Assembly (NCBI GenBank): GCA_021776195.1
Contig: JAJFGK010000023.1
Span: 1 to 64,000 of the forward strand
Reading direction: 5' to 3'
Length of the DNA stretch: 64,000 bases
From: Kiloniellaceae bacterium
Lineage (GTDB): Bacteria > Pseudomonadota > Alphaproteobacteria > Kiloniellales > Kiloniellaceae
The notes beneath the pieces are model-generated. The model saw only the letters and a list, made by a program, of their open reading frames with translations, made no database searches and was not told the DNA's origin. Below, piece by piece: positions 62,038 through 64,000 of this stretch. Each line of letters opens with the position of its first letter. The stretch's first letter is position 1. The translations under genes were made by a program, and so were the position numbers.

Positions 62038-64000
62038 ATGGGAGGGCGAAGGCCAGCCACGCGCAACTCCCACCCCGCGCCCAAAGGGCGGCGCTGGGGC
62101 CGGCGGCTCGCCATGATCCTGACCCTGCTCATCGGCCTGCCCCTTGCCGCTCTGGGCACGGGGCTCGCCTTGCTGAAGACCGACACCGGCCTTGAGTTCC
62201 TCAGGGGCCAGCTCACCGGGGTCCTGAGCGAGGCCACGGGCTATGGCGTGGCCATCGACGCCATCGCCGGCGACCTGTTGGGTGCGGGGCTGATCCGTGG
62301 CGTGGTCGTGCAAGACGAAACGGGGCCGTGGTTGCGGGTGGCGACTATCGAATTCGACTGGCACCCTAGCGCCCTTCTGGACGGACGCTTGGAGGTATCG
62401 CGCCTGCGGATCGGCGCCGTCGCGCTGGACCGCGCCCCGCTTGCCACGGCCGCCCCCTCCGAGACGGCGGAAACAACTGGCCTGGTCCTGCCCATCGATC
62501 TCGATCTGTTGGATGTTTCGGTCGACCCGATCGTCCTGGGCGCCGCGGTTCTGGGGCAGGAAACCCGGCTCGCCTTCTCCGGCTCGCTGCGCCTGCACGA
62601 GGGATCGCAGGCCGAACTGCGAGCTTTGCTCGATCATCTGGGCGATAGTCCAGGACGCCTCTCCCTCACGGCGGGCTACGACCTGGCGAACGGCACCTTC
62701 GACCTGGAGGCGGAGGTCTTCGACGGCGCCGGCGGCCTATTGGCGCACCTGCTCGACCAACCCGATCTACCACCGACCGACTTGCGGCTGACCGGAGAGG
62801 GGTCGCTGGAAGCCTGGACCGGGCGCCTGGCTGGGTCGCTCGGATCTCTCGCGACCGCGGATCTGGCACTTTCCATCGGCGGCCCCTCGCCCTGGCGCGT
62901 GGCGCTCGACGGGACGGCCACTCTCGGCGACCTGTTGAGCCAGGATCTACAGCCGCTGTTCGGCAGCCTTACGATCGCCGCCGCCCTGTCCCTGGGCGAA
63001 GACGGTAGGCTGCAGGCCCAGCGCTTGGATATCGAGGCCGGCCCAGCCGCCCTGGCGCTAACCGGCTGGCTCGACCCGGACCGCGAAACCATCGACCTCG
63101 CGGGCAGGCTCGAAATCACCGACGGCCAGGGTCTGCCGCGCACCCTCTTTCCCGGCGATGTCGCCGCCGCGGTCGCGCGCATTGCGGTGCGGGGACCCGT
63201 CGCCGCGCCGACGGGGGACCTCGCGCTGGTGATAGAGGGTTTGGCGCTGGAGGGTTTTCGCAGCGCCCAGCTCGCCGCCGACCTCCGGTTCGCTCCCGAC
63301 GAGACCGGGCCGGCCGGTACCGCCTTCATGATTTCCGGCCAGGGCACGGTGGCGCAACCCGATCTGGGCGATGACGATCTCAATCGCCTGATCGGCGGGC
63401 CGCTCGACTGGTCGCTGCAAGGGCGCTTGCCATTGGACGGCGAGCCAATTGACCTCGCCTCTGTCGCCCTGAGCAGCCCGACCGCGGCCCTGGAGGGGTC
63501 GGGATCCCTGGATCCGGGGTCCTTCGCCGGACAAGGCAGGCTATCCTATCGCATCCCCGCCCTCGCCGCGCTGCTGCCGCCCGGCACGCCTGCGGTCTCG
63601 GGCGGAACCAGCGGTGAGATTGCCGTCGTCCTGACCGACAAGGGCAGGGTCGAGGCCCAGATCTCGGGTGCCCTGGCCGACCTCGATAGCGGCGACCCGC
63701 TTTTCCAGGCGCTGCTCGGCGCAACGCCGCGCTATGGCTTGACCGTGCAGGTCGAGGAAAGCGGGGCTCTGGCAATCGACGACTTGAAGGTCGCGGGGGC
63801 CGGCTCCGCCCTGGCCGGCAAGGCGAGACTTGGCCCGGCCGGGGAGAAAATCGATGCCGAGGTCCAGTTCGATCTGGCCGACCTCGGTCCTATCGGCACC
63901 CTGTTCGAAGTCCCCTTGGCGGGGCGCCTCGCCACGGTTGCCAAGGTCGGCGGCCTCCTGGCAAACCCCGATCTGCGATTGGATGTCACGGCGCCCGAGC
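62038..64000 (+). CDS. tamB: TamB-like translocation/assembly protein (3' end beyond window)
   Basis: The open frame begins at ATG 62038, two bases after the tamA stop, and runs to the window end with no stop (654 codons seen). After a basic start and one membrane helix (MILTLLIGLPLAALGTGLALL), it becomes a long beta-rich periplasmic repeat protein (GYGVAIDAIAGDLLGAGLIRGVVV and similar blocks), as in AsmA/TamB bridge proteins. TamB bridges the two membranes next to TamA, and the operon order tamA-tamB is the usual one. Full-length TamB is over 1200 residues, so at least half lies outside. Confidence 0.9.
   Translation, partial: MGGRRPATRNSHPAPKGRRWGRRLAMILTLLIGLPLAALGTGLALLKTDTGLEFLRGQLTGVLSEATGYGVAIDAIAGDLLGAGLIRGVVVQDETGPWLRVATIEFDWHPSALLDGRLEVSRLRIGAVALDRAPLATAAPSETAETTGLVLPIDLDLLDVSVDPIVLGAAVLGQETRLAFSGSLRLHEGSQAELRALLDHLGDSPGRLSLTAGYDLANGTFDLEAEVFDGAGGLLAHLLDQPDLPPTDLRLTGEGSLEAWTGRLAGSLGSLATADLALSIGGPSPWRVALDGTATLGDLLSQDLQPLFGSLTIAAALSLGEDGRLQAQRLDIEAGPAALALTGWLDPDRETIDLAGRLEITDGQGLPRTLFPGDVAAAVARIAVRGPVAAPTGDLALVIEGLALEGFRSAQLAADLRFAPDETGPAGTAFMISGQGTVAQPDLGDDDLNRLIGGPLDWSLQGRLPLDGEPIDLASVALSSPTAALEGSGSLDPGSFAGQGRLSYRIPALAALLPPGTPAVSGGTSGEIAVVLTDKGRVEAQISGALADLDSGDPLFQALLGATPRYGLTVQVEESGALAIDDLKVAGAGSALAGKARLGPAGEKIDAEVQFDLADLGPIGTLFEVPLAGRLATVAKVGGLLANPDLRLDVTAPE

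Overview
The window is a high-GC chromosome segment whose gene families (CIRCE-controlled groESL, FixJ-type response regulator, DUF1127-like small protein, DnaJ-family protein, TamA/TamB, Xsc/Tpa sulfonate enzymes, many CUT1-type ABC genes) point to an alphaproteobacterium, probably a marine member of the Rhodospirillales/Kiloniellales. The DddP-like M24 protein and the taurine/sulfopyruvate genes support a marine lifestyle. This placement is inference; no rRNA or tRNA gene is present to test it.

Layout. 1-2450: decayed mobile DNA (IS5-type and IS30-type transposase remnants and an orphan gene with a restriction-endonuclease-like core) bounded by two imperfect copies of a sequence that includes the 3' end of a Rid-family gene. 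2437-10261: a Rid protein, an MFS carrier, a DddP-like M24 protein, an SDR and a cation diffusion facilitator on the minus strand, then pdxH, a divergent DnaJ-family gene and a convergent YihY-type membrane protein. 10432-12411: fabI and aroC. 12614-18522: a large exported serine hydrolase, a GFA-family protein, a Rap1a-like exported protein, TerC and a second MFS carrier. 18725-22379: an accessory stress island with groES-groEL under a CIRCE element, a short membrane peptide, and a ClpP homologue whose catalytic His is Arg. 22608-30422: two paralogous LysR regulators, each facing a small gene or gene pair that encodes an exported protein, plus a DAACS symporter and a large MscS-type channel.

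30687-42449: a CDF transporter, a TrmA/RumA-type RNA methyltransferase, sppA, a FixJ-type regulator, a ThDP enzyme, a rhodanese, a fused phosphotransferase/P-loop kinase, two cytochromes c with an FNR/FixK-type box upstream, and mtnK. 42656-49531: a complete CUT1 sugar-type ABC transporter with two different ATPases, a FucU/RbsD mutarotase, and two small unknown proteins upstream. 49817-58599: a MmgE/PrpD protein, an Asp/Glu racemase-superfamily protein with only one of the two catalytic Cys, a LysR, and an organosulfonate module (sulfopyruvate decarboxylase ComDE, taurine:pyruvate aminotransferase, sulfoacetaldehyde acetyltransferase Xsc). 58755-64000: a CPA2 antiporter coupled to tamA and tamB, the latter cut by the window end.

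How they work together. The sulfonate genes converge on sulfoacetaldehyde: Tpa makes it from taurine, ComDE makes it from sulfopyruvate, and Xsc splits it to acetyl phosphate and sulfite. The most unusual elements are the catalytically altered ClpP in the groESL island, the DddP-like protein that keeps every metal ligand but lacks the proposed catalytic Asp, the repeated LysR plus small exported protein arrangement, and the small-protein pair upstream of the ABC operon.
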